From contig JAQGDQ010000891.1 of NCBI GenBank assembly GCA_030141605.1, forward strand, positions 1 through 64,000: DNA of 64,000 nucleotides. Reading direction: 5' to 3'. The position numbers and the translations under genes are program-made. The notes beneath the pieces were generated by a model that was given only the letters and a program-made list of their open reading frames with translations, did no database searches and was not told the DNA's origin. The stretch comes from Tubiluchus corallicola. Taxonomy: Eukaryota > Priapulida > Priapulimorpha > Priapulimorphida > Tubiluchidae. This document shows, in pieces, positions 34,005 to 55,777 of the stretch. Within the stretch, counting starts at the first letter, position 1, and each line of letters begins with the position of its first letter.

Positions 34005-34150
34005 CATAATGGTTTCACCGTATTTACACTTTAAAATGTGAATGAATGCTTGTCTAAAATGCTTAATTATGTTTCCAAGCATAAATTAAAGGAATTCAAC
34101 ACAGAATTTAGCCAAAGCATTATAAAACAGAAATTTCCCATATAAAATTC
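34005..34150 (-). pseudogene. GPCR pseudogene fragment (helix 7 to C-tail)
   Basis: On the minus strand the sequence reads MLWLNSVLNSFNLCLE, then after a one-base frame change IIKHFRQAFIHILKCKYGE. This aligns with the intact receptor's LMILLGSVVNPLIYAWKHKH and FRQAFIKVIKCKSGEAG. The NPxxY motif has decayed to NSFNL and the reading frame is broken. Sequence further upstream (34120-34180) is too diverged to follow. It is the remnant of a tandem or dispersed duplicate of the GPCR at 31076-32035, on the same strand. Confidence 0.8.
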
Positions 34151-34192
34151 ATACAAGAAATTTAAAATAAGACAGTTTTCTTAATGTTTTGA

Positions 34193-34362
34193 CGCCTAAG
34201 ATGGTAGGTTAGGTTATGTGGGCGTGACTATGAAGGCCTAAGATGGTAGGTTAAGTTAAGTGGGCGTGACTATGAAGGCCTTAGATGGTAGGTTAGATTA
34301 TGTGGGCGTGACTATGAAGACCTAAGATGGTAGGTTAGGTTATGTGAGCGTGACTATGAAGA
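34193..34362. repeat. 42-bp tandem repeat, 4 copies
   Basis: The unit GCCTAAGATGGTAGGTTAGG, then TTATGTGGGCGTGACTATGAAG, occurs four times with few differences. Confidence 0.9.
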
Positions 34363-34537
34363 CACGCTGTTGGGCCTGGCTAAAGATGTTTGGTCATGAG
34401 CAAGTGGTCGGGTCCCAGTCAAAAGTTCCCGAGATGACGTAGTACCGCAAAGTACCCGAAGCGTACTGTTTTAAAAAACATGTTACAACAGTCGTTTCCT
34501 CTAATGATTTTACAAACATAACACGAGCCCATATTCT

Positions 34538-34540
<3 letters not shown>

Positions 34541-34591
<51 letters not shown>

Positions 34592-34619
34592 CAGTAGCAG
34601 TAGCAGTAGCAGTAGCAGT

Positions 34620-34663
<44 letters not shown>

Positions 34664-34665
34664 CA

Positions 34666-34717
<52 letters not shown>

Positions 34718-34775
34718 TAATAATAATAATAACAACAACAATAATAATAATAATAATAGTAATGATAATAATTTT
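34541..34775. repeat. Compound (TAG)n(CAG)n(AAT)n trinucleotide tract
   Basis: Pure TAG triplets pass through alternating TAGCAG into CAG and then into AAT/AAC triplets. It adjoins the 3' end (minus strand) of the SINE at 34777-35168, so it is probably its expanded tail. Long Leu/Tyr/Cys homopolymer frames here are artefacts. Confidence 0.92.
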
Positions 34776-34776
34776 T

Positions 34777-35168
34777 ATTTAAAGTCGGCTTTTGGATAAA
34801 CATAAAGTTTAAAGAGCTACTTGCCGACTACAAATAACAATTATACAAGTACATAACAAAGACTATTATTACCCCAATTTTACACCAGGCGCCAGGCAGG
34901 TCAACAGCAGGTATCATCACACTCTTTGGCACGACCCGGCCGCTATATCGAACTCATGACCTCCCAGACAGAAAACGGACACGTTACCAACCTACAACTA
35001 CATAACAGAGACTATTATTACCCCACTTTTACCCTAAATACCACGCATCAGGCAGGGCAACAACCGGTACCATTTTTAAAGTCCTTGGTACGACCCGGCC
35101 GCTGGTTCGAACTCACGACCTCCCAGACGGAAAGCAGATGCATTACCACTAGACTAAACCATCTGGTC
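34777..35168 (-). mobile_element. tRNA-derived SINE, copy 1, with a duplicated unit
   Basis: On the minus strand the element starts GACCAGATGGTTTAGTCTAG, then TGGTAATGCATCTGC and, about 35 nt on, GAGGTCGTGAGTTCGAACC. These are tRNA pol III A and B boxes at normal spacing. The body (GACTTTAAAAATGGTACCGG) leads to GTCGGCAAGTAGCTC and the (AAT)n tail. Between 34880 and 34990 a second, diverged head (GGAGGTCATGAGTTCGATAT) is joined in the same direction, so two units are fused or nested. The same family recurs at 51681-51963. Confidence 0.85.
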
Positions 35169-35169
35169 A

Positions 35170-35900
35170 AAACTGTTAACAAACTACCTAATAAAACTGT
35201 ACGTCACTTTGGCAAAAATTGACAATTACTAATAAATAACAAATAACGAAAAGGTTTCTTTTGAATCATTTATTTTCAAGAAATCGTACCAGGTGTAGAG
35301 CGCTTTGCCTCACTATATTGTGCGAGTTGCTTTTGATTATGATTCTGCAATGTATTTGCAATGAGTGTAGCCAGCAAACATTTGTTTACAATGATACAAA
35401 TGAAAGTTGCTTAGTACATGTGCATACACAATCATTACCAAAACTGGCTAATTGCAGATGCTGAATCATTGCTAAACGTCTCTACGTCTAGAAAGCAGAA
35501 AAATCTTTCACCGCAATCGATGTGTTGAAAAGTAGAGAAAGCCAAAGTAATCAAAAGAGTTGACATTGCAAATTTTCTTGGCTATGCATAAAAAGAAATA
35601 ATAATAAAACAAAACTGACTTCAAGTACTTTTTTACGACCATGTTAGCAGTATCCTTTTAAATAAGAAGTTTTTTATTTACCTACAAAATGGGCCTAGTG
35701 AGTACCAGACCCTGCCAGTCACTTATCCATTCACTTGCCAACCTCAGCACCGCTTAATCTCGGTGGCCAACTACATGCTGTGATTACTTCACTTAGCATG
35801 AGAATGTAGCTTTAACTAACAACTTGCACAATATGTAAGTTAATCAATACCTTAAAATTAATCAAAATAATACGCCGTTCTACCCTTATAACTGTTAGTA
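35170..35900. other. No gene recognised
   Basis: A 67-codon plus frame (35261-35464), with hydrophobic LTILCELLLIMILQCIC and several Cys, resembles a tiny secreted or membrane peptide. I see no support from family, splice sites or context. Confidence 0.35.
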
Positions 35901-35906
35901 CATCAT

Positions 35907-36374
35907 TTAACCCTTTCATACCCATTGTATCCCGTGGGATACGAGAATATTTTCTGCCTTAAAATTTAATAAAATTTTAAAACTGAGAGTTATTTGATCT
36001 GTTAATAGTTATTTTGATTTAAGCCAATAACAGTAAACTAAAAATGGTGATAAAATGGCAAACTAGAAAATCTACATAGCACAAAAAACTGCTCAAGGTA
36101 CAGTACTTTAGAGACGACTTTGTACAGATCAGCATAGCGAGCATACTAAACGTCTTAAATACTTTAAAAAATTATCAGCAGTTGCAAAATGAAGCACATT
36201 TTATGCTTCCATTGAATCCCAATGTATCCCGTGGGATACAGGCTATATTTAGCACGCGGGCACAGGTAGAAAAAAATAATTATTATGTGTAAACAAGATG
36301 GACATACTGAACAAAAGTACCAAGCCAAAAATCTTTTTCTTATTAAAAAAATAATTTGGGACTGAAAGGGTTAA
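35907..36374. mobile_element. piggyBac-like MITE family B, copy 1
   Basis: The ends TTAACCCTTTCATACCC and GGGACTGAAAGGGTTAA are inverted and include the TTAA target duplicated at each side (35907-35910 and 36371-36374). TTAA plus CCCTTT is the signature of piggyBac. Inside, TATCCCGTGGGATAC is palindromic and occurs twice. Copies at 55778 and 63100 are very similar. Confidence 0.85.
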
Positions 36375-36782
36375 CTTTTATAAAATTTTACAAATATAAT
36401 TTCTGTCTGGATGATTTGTGTCATGCATTTTTTTGCTTATCCTTTGCAAAAAACATGGCAGATTATCACTGCAGCAGCAGCAATTTGTTTGAGAGTGAAT
36501 TATATAAACGTCTTCGGCAATTTTTTGATATGGATGTCTTCAAGTTAAGTCAAAAATCAAGATTCATGATTGTTGATCAGCACAAACAATAAGTAGCAAA
36601 TTCTTGCAAAAAAAATTAAAAACAATCGCTGTAACTTTGCACTAGGATTCTTTTACACCTCACATAATTGCGACTCAACCAATAGCATGCGTAATCTGTT
36701 ATCACAATCAACTTTCACCAATAAGTGAAGTAATGTGCTACATTTTTTCCCCACTTCACCATATTTCACCATTCGTCCATTT

Positions 36783-47297
<10,515 letters not shown>

Positions 47298-47299
47298 TG

Positions 47300-48190
47300 T
47301 AAAACTGGAATGTTCAAACTTCAAACAATTTGTCTTCTGAAAAGCATTACGGTAATGAAGTATTAAATACCAAATGTATTTTTATAGCAATGAGCTAGAA
47401 AAAAGTTTCTAGCAAAAATGCAGTTATGAGCAAATAAACTAAAAAAAGTATTTGATAAATTAGGTTTTCCCATACTTCCAGGGTTTTTCCCAGACATTCT
47501 CTCCTTTTCACAGTAAAAGCCAGGAGGGTGTTTCATTTATCTAAATGGATAGGTGACAGGATGGACGACAGGCAATGATCTTGGATTTGGCTTCTTACTG
47601 TCATCCATGGCACACAGAGATAGACATAACCTTCATCTTCATCAATACTGTTTACTTTTACTCATCTATAAAATGTATATACTTATTTTTGTGTTTGATG
47701 ATAAATAAGCAAATAAATAATTATGTCCGAAATTTGCCCAAGCTCGTAAATAAACGAATGCAAACCATGAAACAGTTTTTGTCTAGCAGTTGTAGTTTTA
47801 TCTTCAACCGAAAAGGGTGTTACAAATGCGAATTCATAGATATCTATATTGCGTAATCCCTAGATAGAAAGCGCACAACACTTCGTCATATTACGGTAAG
47901 CGAGTCATGCTTTATTACTATAGCGTAAACAGAAGCATACTACAAATAAAGCAAACAAACTATTAATTGGTAGCTTATGCGACATACAGCACTATATCAA
48001 AGCTAACAATTTGCAAGGCAATAAAAGGAGACTAACTAATATTTACAGTGCAACTATTATATCATGAAGAAAAATGGTACCGAAGAAAAACGGTACGGTT
48101 ACAGGCTGTATAATGCCATATCACCATTTTCATGAAGTGGGTATGTACTTTTCAATGATGTGTAGGACACATGGTCAAACGCCGTATGTC
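47300..48190. other. Upstream flank of the SDR gene
   Basis: AT-rich unique DNA. I see no convincing promoter. The frame at 47575-47856 is unrecognised. Confidence 0.4.
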
Positions 48191-48195
48191 GTAAA

Positions 48196-48325
48196 AATTG
48201 TCAAAATCCGTATGTTTTGTAAATGTCACAAGAAGCACGGATCCGTATTTGTTGCAAAAACAGCTACCAATACGGATCCGTATCGCAGATAAAAACGAGT
48301 ACGGGTCCGTACCTCCAGCTACTGC
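48196..48325. repeat. Cluster of ACGGATCCGT palindromes
   Basis: ATCCGTA, ACGGATCCGTAT (48239-48250), ATACGGATCCGTAT (48271-48284) and GTACGGGTCCGTAC (48299-48312) occur within about 120 bp, with GTACGGTTAC and ATGGTACC just to the left. Two of the palindromes are perfect. Their function is unknown. Confidence 0.6.
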
Positions 48326-48879
48326 CTTCGTTGAAAGTGATTCGTTAAATTCGTTGAAAGTGATTAAGGACAATTGGCTAAGCCTATGAAGTGTGATAAA
48401 TAAATTATCTCATGAATTACAATTGTAAGCAGCTTTCAGCCAAAACAATCTGCAAAGATAATGACTTCTAGTAAAAAAAGGATAAAATAAACACGAATAA
48501 ACTGATTTACACGGGTACAACTTTTTTGTCGTCACGTGAGTGCCGGCATCCACACCAATATGCACTATCTTTAACACCGATCTTACGTTGAAAGCAAAAG
48601 TCAAAACTCACCTTTACCTCATCATTGCAGCTACCTCCATCATCTGGTCTATTATTGTGGCTTTAATTTTGGTAGCTATTGTGTAAGGAACACAAAACTG
48701 GGTTATACACTTAATCTCTACACAACTTTTTTGTTGCGCCCGCACTTTAACTACAATGACTATAATGATTTGATAGTTATAATACACATACGTAGAGCAA
48801 AAACATGGGCATCTATAACTAAGGGGATTAGTATCATGCTAGAACACGCAGTGATTGCATGTTTCTCATGAATCCAATC

Positions 48880-49521
48880 TGTATTTCGTTTTTAAATGGG
48901 ATTAACATACGGTTGTGTGGCCTCAGAAAACTGATTATAGTGATTGACTGTAACTGCTTCCATAGCCTATTGAGGTAATTAAAACATCCCACAAGTCAAC
49001 TATCCTATGGCAGGAAAAGCATTTTCTTAAATCCAGCTTAGCACTTTTTTGCCTTGCATCATCCTCTCGAGTTTCTTAAATGTGAAGAAGTTTCCAACAT
49101 CCACATTAGCAGTTCTTTTAATGACTGAAAACTTGTATTAAATCAGCACGTGTCCTTCTAGTTAATAGTGCATGCAGACCTAGACTCTTTAGTCACTGCC
49201 AATATGGAACATTCTTTAAATCTTCAATCATTTTTGTAGCCCTCCTTTGAGCACCCTCGATCAAACATATTATCTTTAATAAGGTACAGATTCCAAACAG
49301 GACTAGCGTGTTCCTTAATTGGATGGACTTTGGATTTATACAGCGTGATGAGTATGTTTGAATTTTTTATGAATAATGAATGTTCTGTTTAGCATACCAA
49401 GTATCATGTTTGCTTTTTTGACTTTTATGGAGATGAGCTTTGCAGGTTTTGCGTCAGATGATACAATGACGCCTAAGTCAGTCTCTTCCTGAGCTATGTT
49501 TAATGAAGTGTTATTAAGCAT
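48880..49521 (-). mobile_element. CR1/L2-like LINE reverse-transcriptase relic
   Basis: On the minus strand, a first frame encodes NIAQEETDLGVIVSSDAKPA and then KKANMILGMLNRTF. After frame breaks come LYKSKVHPIKEHASPVWNLY, IEGAQRRATKMIEDLKNVPY and LKSLGLHALLTRRTRADLIQ. These match in order the C-terminal third of CR1/L2-type reverse transcriptases (DLGV...KA...LG...R.F, LYKS.VRP.LEYA.PVW, QRRATK.I, L..L.L..L..RR.R.DLI). Several stops and frameshifts show it is dead. It is a different family from the IYPRPY LINE. Confidence 0.88.
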
Positions 49522-49529
49522 ATGATGTT

Positions 49530-50880
49530 GGTGTGGATTTGAGAACCCTATTGTGCATTAATTCACATTTATGTTCATTGAATAACATTTGCCATTCTCA
49601 TAAATATTAATAATATTCAGTTGTATTTTCAGTATTGTGCAAAAAGCGATTCACAGCGGCTGTACTAATATTTCTATCAGCTTTTGTACATCCACATAAA
49701 GGAGAAAACCTACTTGCTATTTGCTACTAACATCAACTTAGTTGAACTTACACATACTAGGAGGTATCAATAAACTAAACCGACTCGCGGAGACTGTATT
49801 AAGAAGATTTTTTCTTTTGCTGGTCCAGCAGCCTGCTCTATTAGTAATAGGTCGGTCTTACTGTCTTTTATTTACAGAAACATTTAGTTATTTATTAACT
49901 GTATTTAGGAAATATAATTATATGATGTAACCAAAGCTGGAATTTCTTCTACAAACTCAGAAAACCACACCACATTTTCATTCTACTGCTGTATCAAAAC
50001 TAGGTAAAAAGCATTAGGCTATATGACCTACCTAGGCTATACTTAGGCTAGCTGGTCTATTCTATGGGACTCATAAGACTACTGACAGTACTGTGTTGTA
50101 CTGTTATAGAATCTGGTTACTCTATCGTTTTAACGCTCCCGGCCAACAGGGAAAAGGTCGACATTTGGGTTGACAAATCTTTTCGGGCCAGTGTATGCGA
50201 AAAAGCTGACCTTTGATTCGAGTTTGCTATCTATTTCTCAATTTTGTACACCGCCTGAAACTTTTGTTTTCAGCTCACAACTTTTAATTGTTTAATTATG
50301 GCTAGGTGTAATTGTTGGTTCTTGTTATGTCATACTGTTCTCAATGCTGACATTGTATTTTGTGAAATACTGAAAATCTCATTAGGCTTATTACAGTAAT
50401 AATTATTTATGATTGGCAGAGTATTACAATAAGAAAACTTGAAATCACACGACCTTTGATGGTCCCTGGATTGACCTATTTAGGATTTATCCGACATTGT
50501 AATGTCACTAATGGTCCTGAAGCACCGGAACTGCACAAATTTCGCCAAAATAAACCATTTATCTAACACTGTACAGAAGTTTTATAGAAGCAGACGCTTC
50601 AGCTTAAAGTGTTAACGTACAGCTGACTCCAACCGGGACACCCAGATTGGGCAGAAGCTAGCAATAAATAGTAATGCCTACGTCACAAGTAGGATGTAAC
50701 CAGTGTGACAGAGGGGAGTGTTGGCACAATTGAAGCCGTAGTGCTCTTTCAACATTTTGAGTCGACAGATTTTCAGTATCATTTGGCATGTAGTTGTGCA
50801 TGTATTACATGTGTTACACAGTTTTAGGTTGCAAGAAATTTAAGATTACGATGTAGAACAGACTTGCTACTTTCTAATAA
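49530..50880. other. No gene recognised
   Basis: AT-rich DNA. The segment 49550-49760 may be more of the LINE relic, too decayed to read. Confidence 0.4.
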
Positions 50881-51640
50881 CTTTCTTTCGATTGAATGAA
50901 GCAAAACAAGTCATTTATTTCACATTACACATTTACAATGGTTACATACACAATATCTAGTGAAAGGGCCTACAATGAACATAATACAAATAAGAAATAC
51001 TGCACAGGAAAAGGCTCAAACACTGTTCACTTATACACGAAGGTAAATGTGTTGCGGCCAATCAAAAAGCAGGGCTTGTTAGATTGTCCCACACAGTGAT
51101 AGAAAAAAAATAATGGAAATAATCTGAAAATTTAAAGTGAATTGTGATAAAAAAACATTAGTACTTAAAATAGAATGATGTAATGAATGAAGCTCATGTA
51201 TGGGATGATATAAAAGATAGAAAGACTATTATTTGTTAATAGTATGTAAAATTAAGATGACTTGATTAAACTAACACCACTGTTTTGCAACTACTATGAG
51301 GATGGATACTGATAGAAATTTTTGATTACTTGCTGATACTTACTTAAAATGTGATTTTTTAGCATTTTTTTAAATCTAGTAATAGATCTGCTATTTTTTG
51401 CGGATTGACAAATCTCATTCCAGACTTTTTGTTCCTTGATATATTATAAAATGTTGTTGCTTTCAAAGTTGAAATGTAACTGCATTTATAATGTAAGTGA
51501 TTTTCTTTTTCTTATGTTTCAAGTTGCAATATTTAAGCTGAGTCAGTAAATTGATCATGTCAACAGCAGCAAGTCTGGCAAGAATATCTCATTGTATTAC
51601 GGCGTCACGAGCAACATTATGTAAGCCACCCCAGGTATGA
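50880..51640 (-). mobile_element. LINE 3' fragment, decayed
   Basis: The minus strand around 51330-51450 encodes IKEQKVWNEICQSAKNSRSI and then TRFKKMLKNHILSKYQQ, the terminal 'W(N)..P....S...FKK.LK..IL..Y' motif of LINE reverse transcriptases. Downstream on the minus strand comes a 3' UTR whose part at 51066-51140 is shared with the truncated copy at 5340-5425. Confidence 0.6.
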
Positions 51641-51680
51641 ATTTTGAAAAATTCATTTTATTTATCTGCATTTTGTTATT

Positions 51681-51963
51681 AGTAATAATAATAATAATAA
51701 TAACAATCTTTATTTAAAGTCGGCTTTTTGGGTCAACAATTAACATTAGCTGAAAGAGCTATTATCGCCGACTGTAAATAACAACCTACAACTACATAAC
51801 AGAGACTATTATTACCCCACTTTTACCCTAAATATCACGCGTCAGGCAGGGCAACAGCAGGTACCATTTTTAAAGTCTTTGGTATGACCCGGACGCTGAT
51901 TCGAACTCACGACCTCCCAGACGGAAAGCAGACTCATTACCACTAGACTAAACCATCTGGTCG
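51681..51963 (-). mobile_element. tRNA-derived SINE, copy 2
   Basis: The minus strand begins GACCAGATGGTTTAGTCTAG, then TGGTAATGAGTCTGC. It has a clear B box GAGTTCGAATC in GGGAGGTCGTGAGTTCGAAT, the shared body (GACTTTAAAAATGGTACCTG; GTCGGCGATAATAGCTC) and a short (AAT)n tail at 51681-51704. Confidence 0.9.
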
Positions 51964-52239
51964 AAGTGCTAAATTTCTAATTTATTCTGGTTTCTCCAGC
52001 CCTTTCATAAAAGGTAATTTTACAGTTGTATGTTTGTCTTTCAATTTTTTTGTTTCATGACACAGATTGTCTACAAATATAACTTGTTGTGCCAAGGCAC
52101 AAGCAGATTTGCCAACTCTCACACATTAGATGCATTTGGACTTACACGTACTAAATTTCAATTCTCGCACATTCCACAACTTCATACACAAATTTGCAAT
52201 TTGCCGGGCTTCTTTTGCTATGACTACCAACCACAATTC

Positions 52240-52677
52240 AATTAGCGGTACTGGTTGGCATCCTTCTGTCTCGGAAGACAATGGAGTGTGCGCCAAGAGA
52301 ATCAGTTATTGATCACATTGATGGAGCTGCAGTGTCGACTGTGGCTGAGTAGTCCGATCTTTGAACGTCTCCAGTGCGCACGCCTGGGCAAGGTGTATGG
52401 AGATCCTGAGTTGCCCAGACAACAGGAACCCCCTCTCTTCCTCCCTGGTGTAGTCAAAAGGAAAGTGGAGCGATACGTTTGGCACCAGGTTGGCTGCAGG
52501 AGCTGCCGGAGTCTGTGAGCATGCTGCACTGGTCCGCCTTCGGGGCTCCACTCCTGTTTTGGAAGGTTTACTCCTCTACACATGGCCATTGAGTCACTTG
52601 ACCTCCTCCACCCTCTAGCCGTTGGTTGCTTGTGCAGCTCCTCCGCCTAGTGTCGAGATACAGTGTGGGCATCTCGC
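52240..52677 (-). repeat. GC-richer segment fused to the 5S-like sequence
   Basis: Read on the minus strand, this follows directly from the 3' end of the 5S-like sequence. It starts with a hairpin (CGAGATGCCCACACTGTATC then TCG) and continues as about 430 bp that is clearly richer in GC than its surroundings. Overlapping frames (52302-52589, 52306-52551, 52255-52518) have no recognisable domain. It could be the body of a 5S-derived SINE (SINE3 type) or a piece of 5S spacer. Confidence 0.4.
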
Positions 52678-52797
52678 AAGCCTACAGCACCTGGTATTCC
52701 TAGGCGGTCACCCATCCAAGTACTAACCAGGCTCTACGTTGCTTAACTTCGGTGATCATACGAGAACCGGTGTTTTCAACGTGATTTGGCCGTAGAC
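52678..52797 (-). rRNA. 5S rRNA-like sequence (probable pseudogene or 5S-derived SINE head)
   Basis: 120 nt on the minus strand starting GTCTACGGCC and ending GCTGTAGGCTT. Canonical 5S blocks are intact: CACGTTGAAAACACCGGTTC then TCGT, GATCACCGAAGTTAAGCAAC, GTTAGTACTTGGATGGGTGA then CCGCC, and GAATACC. The internal pol III promoter (boxes A, IE, C) is thus largely present. Compared with the animal consensus it has several G-to-A or C-to-T type changes (for example GTAGAGCCTGG for GTCGGGCCCGG), and no T-run terminator follows. I therefore favour a pseudogene or a SINE head over a functional gene, though either is possible. Confidence 0.75.
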
Positions 52798-53171
52798 AAT
52801 TAGTGGTACTATTGTCATTAATACAGTAGCATTTATAAGTATAAGAATGTATATTATACTAAATGGTATTACAATAATTGAAAATTAAGTATTTTGATGC
52901 TATTGAGCTTTTGTCATGTGTACAAAGGAACATATTTATATACAAAGAATAGTAGGCTGCAGTAACAGCATAAGACAGCTCAGTAGTACCCAAAATATAC
53001 CTTAATTATTATTTTTTTTATAGTTTAATTTTGATACCAAAAATCTTTAGTCACGACTATGTTATTATATTGCATTTGGCGACAACACTGGGCAGACCAG
53101 TTTTTTCAGTGCACTGTCAAGCAAGTTTTATATGTACAGTATACTATAACGAGGGTCTTTATGTGTTAGTT

Positions 53172-53642
53172 CAGGGGTGTGCAAATTATCTGACTAACTG
53201 GGCCACATTAAAATTTCCCACAATTCCTGCGGGCCACTGGCAGTTTGATCAAGGAGCCAAGTACAGTAAGGCCTAATAACGATTTTTTTTGCATCCGACC
53301 TGCGTACATCATTACTACTACACTCAAGAAACTATTTTAGAAGTTATTAAAATTTATATTACAAACCATATATTTCTACTTTCAGGACAGATAGTGGTAA
53401 TTTCATTACAATGCATATTAGTAATGTGTATCACACAGTCTGTGTAGTACAGTGACATTAAGCTACAACCGTCTTGTAAGGGTTAATGGCATCCGATCTA
53501 GTAGAAACAACTACCCGCACTATCTTTGGGATTGTGGTACGAACTTCAGCTGGATACAGTCAATTAATCGCCCGGGCCGCACTTTCATTAGGTTGACAAA
53601 TCTCTTTGCGGGCCGCACAAATTCACAATTTGCACACCCCTG
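53172..53642. mobile_element. hAT MITE family A, copy 3
   Basis: The ends CAGGGGTGTGCAAATTATC and AATTTGCACACCCCTG are flanked by a perfect 8-bp duplication TGTTAGTT (53164-53171 and 53643-53650). Its orientation is opposite to copy 1. Confidence 0.92.
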
Positions 53643-53654
53643 TGTTAGTTGAAA

Positions 53655-54460
53655 ATATTTTAGTGTATGCATTATCTGAAAGAATAAATGAAAAACTTAG
53701 CTGTTCTTTAGATTTAGTTAAAACCCAAAATGAAAGGCTTGAAATGTTAGAGGACATGGTTGAAGAAGGTGGAAAAACAGAGTCTAAATACCAAAATACT
53801 AAAAATTAGTATCACCTCGCCGAATGAGGCTAATAATATTGTTGCAATAATAAAAATGCAAAAATTTCTGCGACATAATTTGCGTTTTCTTCCCCTCCGC
53901 CCATGAACCCCTGCCAGGGCAGGATAATTCCAGAACTTTCTACATGTCACACTCATTTTAACATCAAATGGTTGGCAGGTCTCCACAAATGTAATAAGAG
54001 TTGTGTTTTGAATACATTTTCAACTGTTTGTCCATTTGAACCTATAAACTGTAATTGTGAATAGTTCATTTTTACATAACAGAATTGCAATAGATTTTCA
54101 ATGATTTTTTATTTTTAGATTTTATATTTTATTTCAAACTTCACAAAGTTCATATATACATCACAAATTACTACAAATAACACAATAAATCATGACACAC
54201 AACAATAACAGTTAACGATATAACAAACTACGCCAATGACGTCTAATTACAGAGAAAAAGTTTGCATCACTGTTTAAAATGTTCTTGCATATAAAATTTT
54301 CACTCTTATTCAGCCTGACGTATAAACTGTAGGCACATTTTCTGTGAATAACATCAAAATAAATAATATTAAATAATATCAATGAGGCAGAAGTTAACTA
54401 ATTGACAGCTTGTTTGAGATACGTCACTGTCAAAAAGTTGATCATGCTTCTTCCTGTTGT
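53655..54460. other. Presumed first intron or upstream region of NDUFV3
   Basis: No first coding exon could be identified with confidence. ATGGTTGGCAG|GTCTCC at about 53968 is a possible but unsupported candidate. Confidence 0.3.
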
Positions 54461-54462
54461 AG

Positions 54463-55695
54463 CTTGCTATGTGGATCCCGTCATCTCATTATGCCGACAG
54501 TTCGAAAGGTGGATCAAAGCAACCAGCAAAAGCACCAAGGAAAGGTACATTGATATTACCATTATTTGTTCGCTGCAAAAGTAGCTGTTGTGGTATGTTA
54601 TGCGACTAGTTTCTTACTCGTGCTACATGGCGGTAACTCACAAATTTTTTGAGGCTGTAACACTGATTCAACTTTTTTGTTAGTTTTGTAGTAATTATAG
54701 ATGTAGTTAACTAAGAATGTAACTATTGTTAATAGGGGCATATTCACTAATAGGCTAACTAGGCTATAGCCTAGTGCGCCAAAGTTTGAGGGGGTCACAT
54801 TTTAGAAAAAATTCTTATTCTTCTCAGAATATGTGTATACTTTCATATTTATGTAAATGGCACATTTTATAACACACCACAGGCAGTTACTGAGTTTAGC
54901 TTTTGTATAAGTGCCACATAACGAACAGGTGCAAGGTAGTTGCACAACACAAGAAGCAGTAATGCAGCCGGCTTGAATATAAGCGCTATGTAAATGTAAT
55001 TAATGATAATAATTGTTGTAAAGTGTTGATACTCTTCCTGGTCGTTAATAAAAATTTATTAGTCTAAAAGATAAGTAATCCTGCTTTTATATTACAGTTT
55101 CAGCAGCATTTTTTACAAAAAGACTTGATGTTTCTGTCTATATCAGTAGCACATCATTCTATAAATATAAAACAAATTCTCTATGCAAAATGTATGAAAA
55201 ACTTTAAATGTGACTTTATTAGATTTAATCAAGTAGTTTAGAAATTACATTTTTTCAAATTTATAAAATGATGTTCTATTGATAATGGTCAGCAACTGAT
55301 TGAAGTGTCTAGTTTTTTTAATAAATATTGTGCCAGATGATATGATGGACAATGACAGAAAATTTTAGAAGTTATGTTTGTCAGTTTGTAGACCAATTTA
55401 TAAAATGGCAACGACGTTAAATTAGTAAATAGAGCAGCAAATGACTGGTGGGTTTGAATAATACTAGAAAAAATGGTTGTTTTTAGAGCTAACTAAGTCA
55501 GCAGAACCAACGCCGTCAAAAGTGCCAATGCCATCGCCGTCAAAAGCAGCTGCTTCGCCGCCGCCACCTCCGTTTGACAACACAAAGTATCAGTGTAACG
55601 AATATTTCACGTTTAACAGCATGACTTTTTACGACAAGATGGTAGACATGGATAAGGCAAGGCTTCCTCAGCCGGTTGCTCATTTTAAACCGTGA
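54463..55695 (+). CDS. NDUFV3: NDUFV3-like mitochondrial complex I subunit, last two exons
   Basis: Exon 54463-54544 (acceptor TTCTTCCTGTTGTAG, donor AAAG|GTACAT) encodes LAMWIPSSHYADSSKGGSKQ, then PAKAPRK plus one base. Exon 55487-55695 (acceptor GTTTTTAG) completes the split codon as Glu and reads ELTKSAEPTPSKVPMPSPSK, a Pro-rich linker, then PPFDNTKYQC, TFYDKMVDMDKARLPQP and a stop (TGA 55693-55695). The pattern FDNTxYxxxxY...TFxDxxxxxxxxRxPQP at the C terminus is characteristic of NDUFV3, the small accessory subunit on the flavoprotein arm of NADH dehydrogenase in the mitochondrial matrix. The first exon, with the mitochondrial presequence, is missing or upstream. A piggyBac MITE starts 83 bp after the stop. 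Confidence 0.75.
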
Positions 55696-55777
55696 GAAAT
55701 GATAAGATTAACGATCGGTATCCGTTATTGCTTGTTATGTAGTGGTAGTTCATGACACGCTTTGTAAAGTCACTCAT

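Noticed and set aside
34394-34803. Poly-Leu, poly-Tyr and poly-Cys frames
   Set aside because: Read from the compound TAG/CAG/AAT microsatellite at a SINE tail.
35261-35464. 67-codon frame with a hydrophobic segment and Cys residues
   Set aside because: No family, no splice support, and the length is compatible with chance in AT-rich DNA.
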